Assembly: GCA_032249575.1 (NCBI GenBank)
Contig: JAVVHL010000029.1
Span: 1 to 12,326, forward strand
Length of the DNA: 12,326 nucleotides
Reading direction: 5' to 3'
DNA from: Calditenuis sp032249575
Lineage (GTDB): Archaea > Thermoproteota > Nitrososphaeria_A > Caldarchaeales > Calditenuaceae
Below the pieces are notes generated by a model. That model was not told the origin of the DNA. It saw only the letters and a list, made by a program, of their open reading frames with translations, and searched no databases. The position numbers were made by a program, and so were the translations under genes. Below, piece by piece: positions 1 to 6,119 of this stretch (position 1 is the first letter of the stretch; every line of letters begins with the position of its first letter).

Positions 1-1
1 C

Positions 2-88
2 ATGGACGCGTCCGCCTCGGTCGTTAACCTCCGACAGGCCGAGATACAGGGCCATCCCAAACTCTATCACCGAGAGAACTCCGCTTAG
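2..88 (+). CDS. Possible 3' end of an upstream plus-strand gene (partial, unidentified)
   Basis: The frame starting at base 2 is open from the window edge and ends in TAG at 86-88, giving about 28 C-terminal residues ending HRENSA. I do not recognise it. The argument for it is indirect. The next gene has a strong Shine-Dalgarno sequence overlapping this stop and no TATA-like box, which in this window is the pattern of an internal operon gene, so a co-directional upstream gene is expected. The antisense frame over the same bases is also open and reads protein-like (MALYLGLSEVND), so a minus-strand gene leaving the window to the left cannot be excluded. Confidence 0.35.
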   Translation: MDASASVVNLRQAEIQGHPKLYHRENSA

Positions 89-94
89 GGAGGG
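87..94 (+). promoter_or_regulatory. Shine-Dalgarno sequence of the DUF354 gene
   Basis: AGGGAGGG lies 4 nt before the ATG at 99 and overlaps the possible upstream stop codon. It is one of the few well-placed ribosome binding sites in the window and supports both the ATG at 99 and translation from a polycistronic message. Confidence 0.6.
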
Positions 95-98
95 ATCG

Positions 99-1181
99 AT
101 GGTCAAGGTCCTCTTCGACGTATTAACACCGAAGCAGGCGCTGCTCTTCTGGGCCGTAGGCGAGGAGCTCAGGGAGAGGGGCGCAGAGGTCAGCTACGTC
201 GGCCGCAAGTACTCGCAGCTGGGATGGGTCGAGCGGTACCTGAGGCTAGGGATGAAGGAGCTCGGGTCCTTCGGCGGCGGCACGCTCGAGGGGAAGCTGC
301 TGGCGAGCACCGAGAGGCAAAGGCTGCTGGCCGAGGAGCTGATCTCAGTCAGGCCTGACGTCACGGTCTCGAGCGGATCGGTCGAGCTCTGCCGCGTCTC
401 TTACGGCCTCGGGGTGAAGCACGTCCTCGTCTCCGACTCGCCCCACTCGCCCGTCAACAGGATAGCGGTCCCGCTCTCGGAGCTGATCGCAACGCCCTTC
501 TACGTTCCGGTCCCTGAGTGGAAGAGGTGGTGCACTCCCGGAATCGGGATCGTCAGGTACAGGGCCCTCGACCCTATAGCGTGGATCAAGAGGCTCGGCG
601 AAATCGCTACAAGTGAGCCGAGGCCGGAGGGCGAGTACTTCCTCGTGAGGCCCACGGAGCACATGGCATCCTACTCGCTCGGAAGGGGCCTCGAGGAGAC
701 GGTGAGGGTTGTGGAGGGTCTCCTAGCCTCGAGCGGCGCGAAGGTCCTGGTCATGGCCCGTTATCCTGAGGACGTCGAGGTCCTGGGGCGTCTCACTGAC
801 AATAGGGTGGAGGTGATAGCGGAGCCGAGGCTGGCGCTTCCCCTGGTCTCGGGAGCTCTGGCGGTCTTCTCGGGCGGAGGGACGATGGCGCAGGAGGCGG
901 CGCTCCTCGGAGTCCCCGTCTTCTCCTACTACCCCGGCGAGCTGCCAGCTGTCCACAGGTTCTTGGTGAGGAGGGGACTGCTGAGGGTTCTGGAGGACCT
1001 GAGTAGGGAGTCGATCGAGAGGGCGGTGGCCTTGGCTTCGGACAGGCCCTTCAGGCGGAGGCTGGCGGAGAGGGCCAGGAGGCTGAGGGAGAAGATGGAG
1101 GACCCTGCGAAGGTGATTGCGGATTCGGTCATCGGGCTGGCAGAAGGAGGAAAGGGACCGGCCGCTAGCGGAGTATCCTGA
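99..1181 (+). CDS. DUF354 family protein, GT-B glycosyltransferase-like fold
   Basis: A 360-residue protein resembling the archaeal DUF354 family, which is related in fold to UDP-GlcNAc 2-epimerases and MurG-like glycosyltransferases; the reaction is not established. The N-terminus carries the family-like FDVLTPKQALLF (residues 6-17). A central region, DSPHSPVNRI (113-122), precedes the hinge. The C-terminal half has the glycine-rich SGGGTMAQEAALLG (258-271) followed by a buried strand VPVFSYYPG, as expected for the nucleotide-sugar side of a GT-B fold. There is no signal peptide or membrane segment, so it is probably cytoplasmic and may act on a sugar or glycolipid intermediate. The ATG at 99 has a good Shine-Dalgarno sequence. 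Its last 17 bases overlap the convergent acylphosphatase gene. The family call is good; the activity is unknown. Confidence 0.8.
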   Translation: MVKVLFDVLTPKQALLFWAVGEELRERGAEVSYVGRKYSQLGWVERYLRLGMKELGSFGGGTLEGKLLASTERQRLLAEELISVRPDVTVSSGSVELCRVSYGLGVKHVLVSDSPHSPVNRIAVPLSELIATPFYVPVPEWKRWCTPGIGIVRYRALDPIAWIKRLGEIATSEPRPEGEYFLVRPTEHMASYSLGRGLEETVRVVEGLLASSGAKVLVMARYPEDVEVLGRLTDNRVEVIAEPRLALPLVSGALAVFSGGGTMAQEAALLGVPVFSYYPGELPAVHRFLVRRGLLRVLEDLSRESIERAVALASDRPFRRRLAERARRLREKMEDPAKVIADSVIGLAEGGKGPAASGVS

Positions 1182-1443
1182 AGTCCTTGAACTCCCCAGT
1201 CGGCTGCTCGTAACGCACCTCCACCTTCTCGACCGAGGCTAGAGGAGGGCCGCGCTTGCACCACTCGATCGCCCTCTTCACGGCGTCCTCCTCGCCCTCG
1301 AAGACGGCCTCGACCCGACCGTCGGGCAGGTTCCTGACCCAGCCGGTCAGACCCAGCTCGTCCGCCAGCTCCTTCGTGTGGGCCCTGAAGAAGACCCCCT
1401 GAACCCTCCCGGAGATCCAGACGTGGGCCCTGACTCTGGCCAT
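1165..1443 (-). CDS. acyP: Acylphosphatase
   Basis: A 92-residue protein of normal length for acylphosphatase, a small cytosolic enzyme that hydrolyses carboxyl-phosphate bonds such as acetyl or carbamoyl phosphate. The two signature stretches are present: SGRVQGVFFR (11-20), containing the phosphate loop and catalytic Arg20, and GWVRNLPDGRVEAVFEG (34-50), containing catalytic Asn38. These match the Arg/Asn pair of the family. The ATG at 1443 gives the usual N-terminus just before the first strand. A TATA-like box lies about 32 nt upstream. The gene is convergent with the DUF354 gene and overlaps its last 17 bases, so the two messages are antisense at their 3' ends. Confidence 0.93.
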   Translation of the reverse strand: MARVRAHVWISGRVQGVFFRAHTKELADELGLTGWVRNLPDGRVEAVFEGEEDAVKRAIEWCKRGPPLASVEKVEVRYEQPTGEFKDFRILR

Positions 1444-1470
1444 CGTCAGAGGACCGCATCGTCCTCCTTT

Positions 1471-1480
1471 CTAATTTTGA
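1471..1480 (-). promoter_or_regulatory. Probable TATA box of the acylphosphatase gene
   Basis: On the minus strand this reads TCAAAATTAG, an A/T island in G+C-rich sequence centred about 32 nt upstream of the ATG at 1443. It would place the transcription start about 5 nt before the start codon. A second A/T patch (CTATAG) lies 10-15 nt further upstream. Confidence 0.45.
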
Positions 1481-1535
1481 GGGGTTCTATAGGGGGTCTG
1501 ATCTCGGTCGCACTTCGCCCGGCTTCGCGGAGGAC

Positions 1536-1545
1536 TTTGAAATAC
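1536..1545 (+). promoter_or_regulatory. Probable TATA box of the DHH phosphoesterase gene
   Basis: TTTGAAATAC is centred about 27 nt before the ATG at 1568, the spacing expected for a leaderless archaeal message starting at or near the ATG. The GGGGAGG directly abutting the ATG has no spacer and is poorly placed as a ribosome binding site, which fits leaderless initiation. Confidence 0.45.
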
Positions 1546-1567
1546 TTGTCCAGGTTTTGAGGGGAGG

Positions 1568-3019
1568 ATGGACGGTGCGCAGGAGGCCTTCCTGAGGAGG
1601 TGTGCCGAGGCGGCGGAGAGAATCTCACAACTCTTCAGGGAGGGAGCTAATGTGCTGGTGGCGGGGCACAATGACGCCGATGCGCTCTCGTCCCTCGGCA
1701 TCTTCTGCGGAACGGCATCGCTCCTCGAGGCGACTTACGTGGCCCTCAGCGTCCACAGGATCGAGGAGGTCTTCTCGGACGAGGCGTACAGGGAATTCGA
1801 CGCGTTGGTCTTCGTCGACATGGGCAGCGGCTACCTGAACCTGATAGGCGAGAAGGTGAGCGCCCAGGTCTTTGTCCTCGACCACCACAAGCCCCTGCCC
1901 GTCAGGCCTCCGCCCAACGTCTTCCAGGTCAACCCCCACGACTTCGGGATCGACGGATCGACGATGGTCAGCGCCTCGGGCGTGACCTACCTCGTCTGCA
2001 GGAGCTTGACCGAAGAAGCCAAGGTTTACTCCCCTGTTGCTGTGGTGGGAGCGCTGGGAGACCTGCAGGACAAGGACCACGGCAGGAAGCTCATCGGACT
2101 GAACGAGGTGATCGTGAGGGAGGCGGAGGAGCTCGGGCTGATGAGGGTCGAGGAGGACCTGATCCTCTACGGCAAGGGCTTCAGGCCCGTGCACGAGGCC
2201 CTCGCTTCGACCAACTCGCCCTTCCTGCCCGGAATAACTGGAAACGAGACGGCTGCCCTGAACCTCGTCCTCTCCGCAGGGATAGAGCCGAGGAAGGGAG
2301 ACGTATGGAGGACGGTCTCGGACCTGAGCGCTGAGGAGAAGGCCTCCCTCATCGAAGCCCTCGCGTCACATCTGAGCAGGGTTGGAGCGCCTCCGACGCT
2401 TCTGAGCGAGCTGACGGGAAACGTCTACGAGCTGACGAAGGAGGAGCCGGGGACACCCCTCAGGGACGGAAGGGAGTACGCGACGTTGCTGAACGCCTGC
2501 GGCAAGACGGGCAACGCGTGGATCGGCATCTCAGTGGCGATGGGCTCCAGGGGTTGGGTGATGAGGGAGGCTGAGAGGGTCCTGGCCGAGTACAGGGCAT
2601 CGGTCGCGAGGGCCATGGAGTTCGCGATGAGGAGGGACGTGCGGGAGGAGATGAGGCACATCTTCGTTTTGAGGGGAGGGACTGAGATCGATCCGAGGCA
2701 GATCAGCTCCGTCGCCTCGATACTCTCGTCCTCGAACCTCCTGCCTCCGGACAAGCCCCTGATTGCGCTGGCACAGGAGGGAGGGCTCGTGAAGGTCTCG
2801 GCGAGGGCTTCCAGCCAGCTGGTCGAGCTGGGCCTCGACCTCGGAGAGGTGATGAGGGTGGCGGCTGAGAGGGTGGGAGGTAGGGGAGGTGGCCACAAGA
2901 TGGCTGCCGGTGCCGAGTTCCCTGCGGACAGGACGACGCTCTTCCTCGTCGAGGTCGACGCGCTGGTGGGAGAGGTGATGGCGAAGGCCCGCGCAGGCAA
3001 GCAGCTGAGGCTGGTCTGA
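1568..3019 (+). CDS. DHH/DHHA1 phosphoesterase, archaeal RecJ/GAN-type single-strand nuclease
   Basis: A 483-residue DHH-superfamily protein. Motif I is HNDADALSS (34-42), motif II the Asp in FVDMGSG (D84), motif III LDHHKP (104-109) and motif IV GALGDLQD (161-168), which together supply the metal-binding Asp/His set. The C-terminal DHHA1 substrate-binding domain is marked by GRGGGHKMAAGAEF (438-451). Relatives in archaea are RecJ-like 5'-3' single-strand exonucleases or the GINS-associated nuclease GAN, acting in replication or repair; which of these applies here is not decided by sequence. Motif I has Ala where many relatives have Gly (DADA rather than DADG), seen also in some DHH families. 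The in-frame stop upstream leaves the ATG at 1568 as the first start. A Pcc1-like gene follows after 2 nt, so the two are surely cotranscribed. Confidence 0.9.
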   Translation: MDGAQEAFLRRCAEAAERISQLFREGANVLVAGHNDADALSSLGIFCGTASLLEATYVALSVHRIEEVFSDEAYREFDALVFVDMGSGYLNLIGEKVSAQVFVLDHHKPLPVRPPPNVFQVNPHDFGIDGSTMVSASGVTYLVCRSLTEEAKVYSPVAVVGALGDLQDKDHGRKLIGLNEVIVREAEELGLMRVEEDLILYGKGFRPVHEALASTNSPFLPGITGNETAALNLVLSAGIEPRKGDVWRTVSDLSAEEKASLIEALASHLSRVGAPPTLLSELTGNVYELTKEEPGTPLRDGREYATLLNACGKTGNAWIGISVAMGSRGWVMREAERVLAEYRASVARAMEFAMRRDVREEMRHIFVLRGGTEIDPRQISSVASILSSSNLLPPDKPLIALAQEGGLVKVSARASSQLVELGLDLGEVMRVAAERVGGRGGGHKMAAGAEFPADRTTLFLVEVDALVGEVMAKARAGKQLRLV

Positions 3020-3021
3020 AG

Positions 3022-3294
3022 ATGAGGGGGAGCTCGAGGGCGGAGCTGAGGGTTACGTTCTGTGACGACCGCGAGTCCGAGGGCGCTTTGAGGTCGCTAC
3101 TACCCGACAACGAACCGCTGCCTCCCGGTCTCTCCATCGAGATGATCAGGGTCGGCAGGGTGCTTGTGGCGGAGATCACATGTGATAGGGGGGTCGATTC
3201 TTTGCTCTCGACGCTCGACGACCTGCTCGCCTCGCTCAACCTCGCCGAGAAGGCCCTCTGCAGCAGAGATCGTGCCGCGGGATCGGAAAACTAG
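3022..3294 (+). CDS. pcc1: KEOPS complex Pcc1-like subunit
   Basis: A 90-residue protein matching the CTAG/Pcc1 family in size and pattern. An N-terminal strand (AELRVTFCD) leads into a helix and LLPDNEPLPPG (26-36), the family's 'SPDN' region. Two further strands follow (SIEMIRVGRVLVAEITCD), then a C-terminal helix DSLLSTLDDLLASLNLAEKA, comparable to the SLRxTxNDxL helix of Pcc1. Pcc1 dimers scaffold the KEOPS complex (Kae1, Bud32, Cgi121), which makes t6A37 in ANN-decoding tRNAs. It starts 2 nt after the DHH nuclease stop and is translated from the same message. Its stop overlaps the stop of the convergent oxidoreductase within a CTAG. Sequence similarity in this small family is weak, so the assignment rests on pattern, length and context. 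Confidence 0.75.
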   Translation: MRGSSRAELRVTFCDDRESEGALRSLLPDNEPLPPGLSIEMIRVGRVLVAEITCDRGVDSLLSTLDDLLASLNLAEKALCSRDRAAGSEN

Positions 3295-4538
3295 GAGAAC
3301 CTATCAGGCGACAGCTCCCTCAGTATCTCCGGCTCCCTCCCCTCGACCATCTCGGCCACGAGCTTGCCTGTGGCTGCGCTGAGCGTCGCGCCGAGCCTGC
3401 AGTGCCCAGCGGCCACGTAGAGGTTCTCGGTGCCCCTGATCTTGCCGACGACTGGCAGGCCGTCCGGAGTGCAGGGCCTGGAGCCGACCCACGTGATCTT
3501 GAACTTGAGGTCGCTGAGGACCGGGAGGACGGGGACGGACCACCGGCGCATACGCTCGAACTTGGAGTTGTCCGGCGGAGCTTCGGGCGAAGAGAGCTCG
3601 AAGTAGCTGGAGATCCTGAACTCGCCTGCTTTGGTCTGGCCTACGATCGTCCTCTGGTCGGCGCAGATCACGGGTCTCGATATCCTGTGCTGCGAAGGCT
3701 CAGTAACCGCCAAGTATCCCCTCCCTGCGACGACCGGAACCCTGACGCCTGCGGACCTGAGCACGTAGCGAGTCCAGGCCCCTGCGGAGACCAGCACCAC
3801 GTCCGGGATCTCCTTTCCGTCCTTCGTCAGCACCTGGGCCCTTCCGTCCTCCAACTTGACCGACTCGACGAATCGCTCGACCACCTCGACGCCCTTCCGC
3901 CTCAGCGCGTCGGCGAAGGAGTAGATCGTCTTCTGGGGGTTGATCCAGAGGTCGTCGGGGTAGAAGAGCCCTCCTACCACCTGCCTCGAGAGGAGGGGCT
4001 CGATCTCCCTGCACCGGTCGCCGTCGAGGACCTCGACCCTGTAGCCCAGCTCCGCCGACTCCTTCCTCCTGAACTCCGACTCGTGCTCGAAGATCTCCCT
4101 GCCGACGAAGACCTCGATCGACCCGGACTCGTTCAGCTCAGCGTCCAAGCCTTCCCTCTTGATCACCTCGAGCCAGAGGCCTCTGCTCTCGAGGAGGAGG
4201 CGCTGGAGGACCCGGGCCTTCGCAGCTATCCTCCCCGCTCTGACCTCTGAGACGTACCTCGTCAGCCAACCCCTCGGGCCGATCTCCCTCAAAGCGAAAG
4301 ACGGACGGATAGAGATGTAGGAGTCCCGGCGCAAGGTGAGCCTGATCAGCTTGAGGAGCCCCATAACCTCCGGGACCGCCGTGATCGAGCCCTGGTGGAT
4401 GATGCCCGCGTTGCCCCAGGAGGCAGCCTTTCCCAGATCGCCCGCATAGACTTTCACCCTGTAACCGAGCTCGTGGAGCCTGTAGGCCGAGTGGAGGCCG
4501 ACGTAGCCGCCCCCTACTACGATGACCTCCACCGCCAT
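3291..4538 (-). CDS. FAD-dependent oxidoreductase, D-amino-acid dehydrogenase (DadA)-like
   Basis: A 415-residue protein of the DAO superfamily. The N-terminal dinucleotide fold has VVGGGYVGLHSAYRL (7-21). ASWGNAGIIHQGSI (39-52) corresponds to the SxxNAGxI region that follows the FAD-binding fold in DadA-like enzymes. The C-terminus has GSRPCTPDGLPVVGKI and AAGHCRLGATLSAATGKL, typical of DadA, D-hydroxyproline dehydrogenase and glycine-oxidase relatives. The likely reaction is oxidation of a D-amino acid or imino acid to the 2-oxo or imino product; the substrate cannot be read from sequence. No signal peptide or membrane helix is visible. Ala32 occupies the place where most relatives have the ribose-binding Glu after the second strand (VYAGD). 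The start is an ATG at 4538 with a TATA-like box about 27 nt upstream. It is convergent with pcc1 and divergent from the NMN adenylyltransferase gene. Confidence 0.85.
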   Translation of the reverse strand: MAVEVIVVGGGYVGLHSAYRLHELGYRVKVYAGDLGKAASWGNAGIIHQGSITAVPEVMGLLKLIRLTLRRDSYISIRPSFALREIGPRGWLTRYVSEVRAGRIAAKARVLQRLLLESRGLWLEVIKREGLDAELNESGSIEVFVGREIFEHESEFRRKESAELGYRVEVLDGDRCREIEPLLSRQVVGGLFYPDDLWINPQKTIYSFADALRRKGVEVVERFVESVKLEDGRAQVLTKDGKEIPDVVLVSAGAWTRYVLRSAGVRVPVVAGRGYLAVTEPSQHRISRPVICADQRTIVGQTKAGEFRISSYFELSSPEAPPDNSKFERMRRWSVPVLPVLSDLKFKITWVGSRPCTPDGLPVVGKIRGTENLYVAAGHCRLGATLSAATGKLVAEMVEGREPEILRELSPDRFS

Positions 4539-4561
4539 CGGGTTGCCACGGCTACTGCCCG

Positions 4562-4575
4562 TAAAAACCGTTTTT
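4562..4575 (-). promoter_or_regulatory. TATA box and inverted repeat upstream of the DadA-like gene
   Basis: The minus strand reads AAAAACGGTTTTTA. The TTTTTA part is centred about 27 nt upstream of the ATG at 4538, as for a leaderless message. The bases 4563-4575 also form a perfect 6-bp inverted repeat (AAAAAC / GTTTTT) around one base, so the TATA element lies in a palindrome that could bind a dimeric regulator. The palindrome is short and A/T-rich and may be chance. Confidence 0.4.
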
Positions 4576-4658
4576 GTGGATGGTGTGGAAAATCACACTG
4601 CATCTGGCCCTCACGGAGAACGGAAGAAGACAGCTCAGGACCAGGCCGGATCGATGAA

Positions 4659-4665
4659 GCTTTAG
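4659..4665 (+). promoter_or_regulatory. Weak TATA-like box before NMN adenylyltransferase
   Basis: CTTTAG-type A/T patch centred about 38 nt before the TTG start at 4700, implying a leader of roughly 10 nt. The rest of 4576-4699 is otherwise featureless G+C-rich sequence. Confidence 0.3.
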
Positions 4666-4699
4666 CCAGGAGGCGACGGAGTTCGGCGGCTGGGAGGAG

Positions 4700-5257
4700 T
4701 TGAGGAGGGGGCTGCTGATAGGGAGGTTCCAGCCTTTCCACATCGGGCACCTGAAGGCGATCGAGCAGGCGGCCTCCGAGAACGACGAGGTGATCATAGG
4801 GATAGGGAGCGCACAGTACAGCTACACGATCGACAACCCCTTCACTGCCGGCGAGAGGATCGAGATGATCAGGATCGGCCTCAGGAGCGCTGGTCACGAC
4901 CTCAGTTCGTTCATTCCGGTCCCGATATTCGACATCGGCGAGCATCACCTCTGGATGAGCAGAGTGAAGGCGACGGTCCCCAGGTTCGACGTCCTCTACA
5001 CCAACAACCCCTTCGTCAAGCTATTGGCGGAGGCAGCAGGCGTGAAGGTGAGGGAGCCTGTGCTGGTGGAGAGGGAGCACCTGAGCGGCACCAACATCAG
5101 GGCCCTGATGATCTCAGGGGGCGATTGGCGGAGGTACGTCCAGCCAGAGGTGGCCGCATACCTCGACGAGATAGGTGCCGAGGAGAGGCTCAGGACCATC
5201 GCTGCGCAGCTGAACACCTCCGAGCGTCAGGTGAGGGGTGGGCAAGCAGTTGGCTAA
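4700..5257 (+). CDS. nadM: Nicotinamide-nucleotide (NMN) adenylyltransferase, archaeal type
   Basis: A 185-residue nucleotidyltransferase that joins NMN and ATP to form NAD+, the last step of NAD synthesis. The N-terminal GRFQPFHIGH (8-17) holds the HxGH ATP-binding motif at H14-H17. IGIGSAQYSYTIDNPFTAGE (33-52) is the stretch conserved in archaeal NMNATs, and SGTNIRALM (129-137) is the second nucleotide-binding motif, equivalent to ISSTxxR. Length and motif spacing match archaeal homologues. The start is TTG at 4700: there is no ATG or GTG between it and the in-frame stop at 4655-4657, and it gives the usual few residues before the first strand. The C-terminal tail overlaps the next gene by 20 nt, so translation is probably coupled. 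Confidence 0.95.
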   Translation: MRRGLLIGRFQPFHIGHLKAIEQAASENDEVIIGIGSAQYSYTIDNPFTAGERIEMIRIGLRSAGHDLSSFIPVPIFDIGEHHLWMSRVKATVPRFDVLYTNNPFVKLLAEAAGVKVREPVLVEREHLSGTNIRALMISGGDWRRYVQPEVAAYLDEIGAEERLRTIAAQLNTSERQVRGGQAVG

Positions 5258-5669
5258 GGTAGTGGAGGTTGTGATGAACGGCCTCCGGGGCCTCGAGGCC
5301 GAGGTGGCGATGAGGCTCACCGAGAGGCTCATAGGTTTAGGAGGGTTGGCGCTGCCGAAGAGCGGATCGGTCGCGATAGACCTGAGCTGGACTCCCTACG
5401 AGGTCACGCCGGCCGAGCTGCTGCACCTCGTCAGGTCGGTGCTGGAGGAGATGGACATCGGCGAGGGTTGTGACGTCGTGCTGGAGTCGGGCCGGATCGA
5501 GGTGAGGGTGAGGGACAGGGAGGCGGTGCTGGAGGGCCTGAGGAGGTCAGGCGTCCTGCGAAGGTCAGAAGCAGGTGAGGTGCTCCACCAGTGCCCCCAC
5601 TGCGGTTACGTCACGCCTTACGAGGAGCTGCTCCGCGAGCACCTGAAGGTCCACTACATCGGCGTCTGA
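5238..5669 (+). CDS. Uncharacterised archaeal protein with a C-terminal C2H2 zinc finger
   Basis: A 143-residue protein I do not recognise. The first 110 residues look like an alpha/beta domain: a helix (GLRGLEAEVAMRLTERLIGL), a strand (SGSVAIDLSW), a helix (PAELLHLVRSVLEEMD), two strands (CDVVLESGRIEVRVRD) and a helix (EAVLEGLRRSGVL). The last 25 residues form a single classical C2H2 finger, with C119, C122, H135 and H139 in the spacing C-x2-C-x12-H-x3-H, aromatic Y124 and a buried-type leucine. A nucleic-acid or protein contact is possible, but the function is unknown. The GTG at 5238 overlaps nadM by 20 nt; TTG at 5250 and ATG at 5274 are alternative starts. It is probably cotranscribed with nadM and ends directly against the convergent NAC stop. 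Confidence 0.75.
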   Translation: MGKQLAKVVEVVMNGLRGLEAEVAMRLTERLIGLGGLALPKSGSVAIDLSWTPYEVTPAELLHLVRSVLEEMDIGEGCDVVLESGRIEVRVRDREAVLEGLRRSGVLRRSEAGEVLHQCPHCGYVTPYEELLREHLKVHYIGV

Positions 5670-6059
5670 TTAGCCTCTCCGTCCACTGCTCCTGAGGGAG
5701 AGGATGGCCTTCGCGAGGTCGCCTCCTGCCTCGATCAGCGCCCTCCTCGCCTCCTCCTCCGAGACGCCCGCCTGTGCTGCCACCAGCGCCACATCCTCCT
5801 CCGAGACCTCGACCTCCTGCTGGGCCCCCTGTGCGGTGGTGACCGCCTCGCCCGATACCTCCTCCCCTCCCAAGAGCTGGTACATCCTGCCGATGGGGCC
5901 CTCGACCTGAACGACCTTCGCCCTCCTGAGCGTGATCTTCCTGTCGCCGAAGTCTATGGTCACGTCAGCCTCGCCGAGCTCGCTCACCTCTATCCCTGCA
6001 GAACTCAGAAGCCTCTCCTGCATCCTCCTCAGCGCCCTCGGCGAGACCCTCTTCAACAC
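5670..6059 (-). CDS. nac: Nascent polypeptide-associated complex protein (archaeal NAC)
   Basis: A 129-residue protein with the archaeal NAC layout. A basic N-terminal segment, RVSPRALRRMQERLLSSAG (4-22), corresponds to the ribosome-binding region. The NAC beta-barrel core includes VTIDFGDRKITLRRAKVVQV (33-52) and GRMYQLLGG (57-65). A linker leads to a C-terminal UBA domain, EVSEEDVALVAAQAGVSEEE to AILSL (84-122). Archaeal NAC forms a homodimer near the ribosome exit tunnel and contacts new chains. I chose the GTG at 6059 (TTG at 6056 is the alternative): the frame is open to 6302, but a longer product would run through the divergent promoter and the opposite zinc-ribbon gene, and NAC proteins normally start just before the basic stretch. 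The stop TAA abuts the convergent C2H2 gene. Confidence 0.92.
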   Translation of the reverse strand: MLKRVSPRALRRMQERLLSSAGIEVSELGEADVTIDFGDRKITLRRAKVVQVEGPIGRMYQLLGGEEVSGEAVTTAQGAQQEVEVSEEDVALVAAQAGVSEEEARRALIEAGGDLAKAILSLRSSGRRG

Positions 6060-6079
6060 CGCTCCGTCCGCCAGGTCGG

Positions 6080-6095
6080 TAATTAACGCTTTAAC
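6080..6095. promoter_or_regulatory. Divergent promoter between nac and the zinc-ribbon gene
   Basis: The 60-bp gap contains one A/T island, TAATTAACGCTTTAAC. On the plus strand TTTAA (90-94 of 6000s) is centred about 28 nt before the ATG at 6120. On the minus strand TTAATTA is centred about 24 nt before the GTG at 6059, with TTAAAGC about 32 nt before it. Both genes are therefore predicted to be leaderless, and two TATA boxes facing opposite ways lie within 16 bp. Confidence 0.55.
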
Positions 6096-6119
6096 CAAGC
6101 CCTTCACCGGTTCCCTGAG

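Noticed and set aside
1..98. Minus-strand gene start reading leftwards (GTG or ATG in the first 100 bases).
   Set aside because: Kept only as an alternative: the frame reads protein-like, but no TATA-like box lies upstream and the DUF354 ribosome binding site fits better with a co-directional gene.
3402..4250. A 282-codon plus-strand frame opposite the FAD enzyme.
   Set aside because: Antisense shadow; the composition mirrors the reverse complement of the real gene and no family motif is visible.
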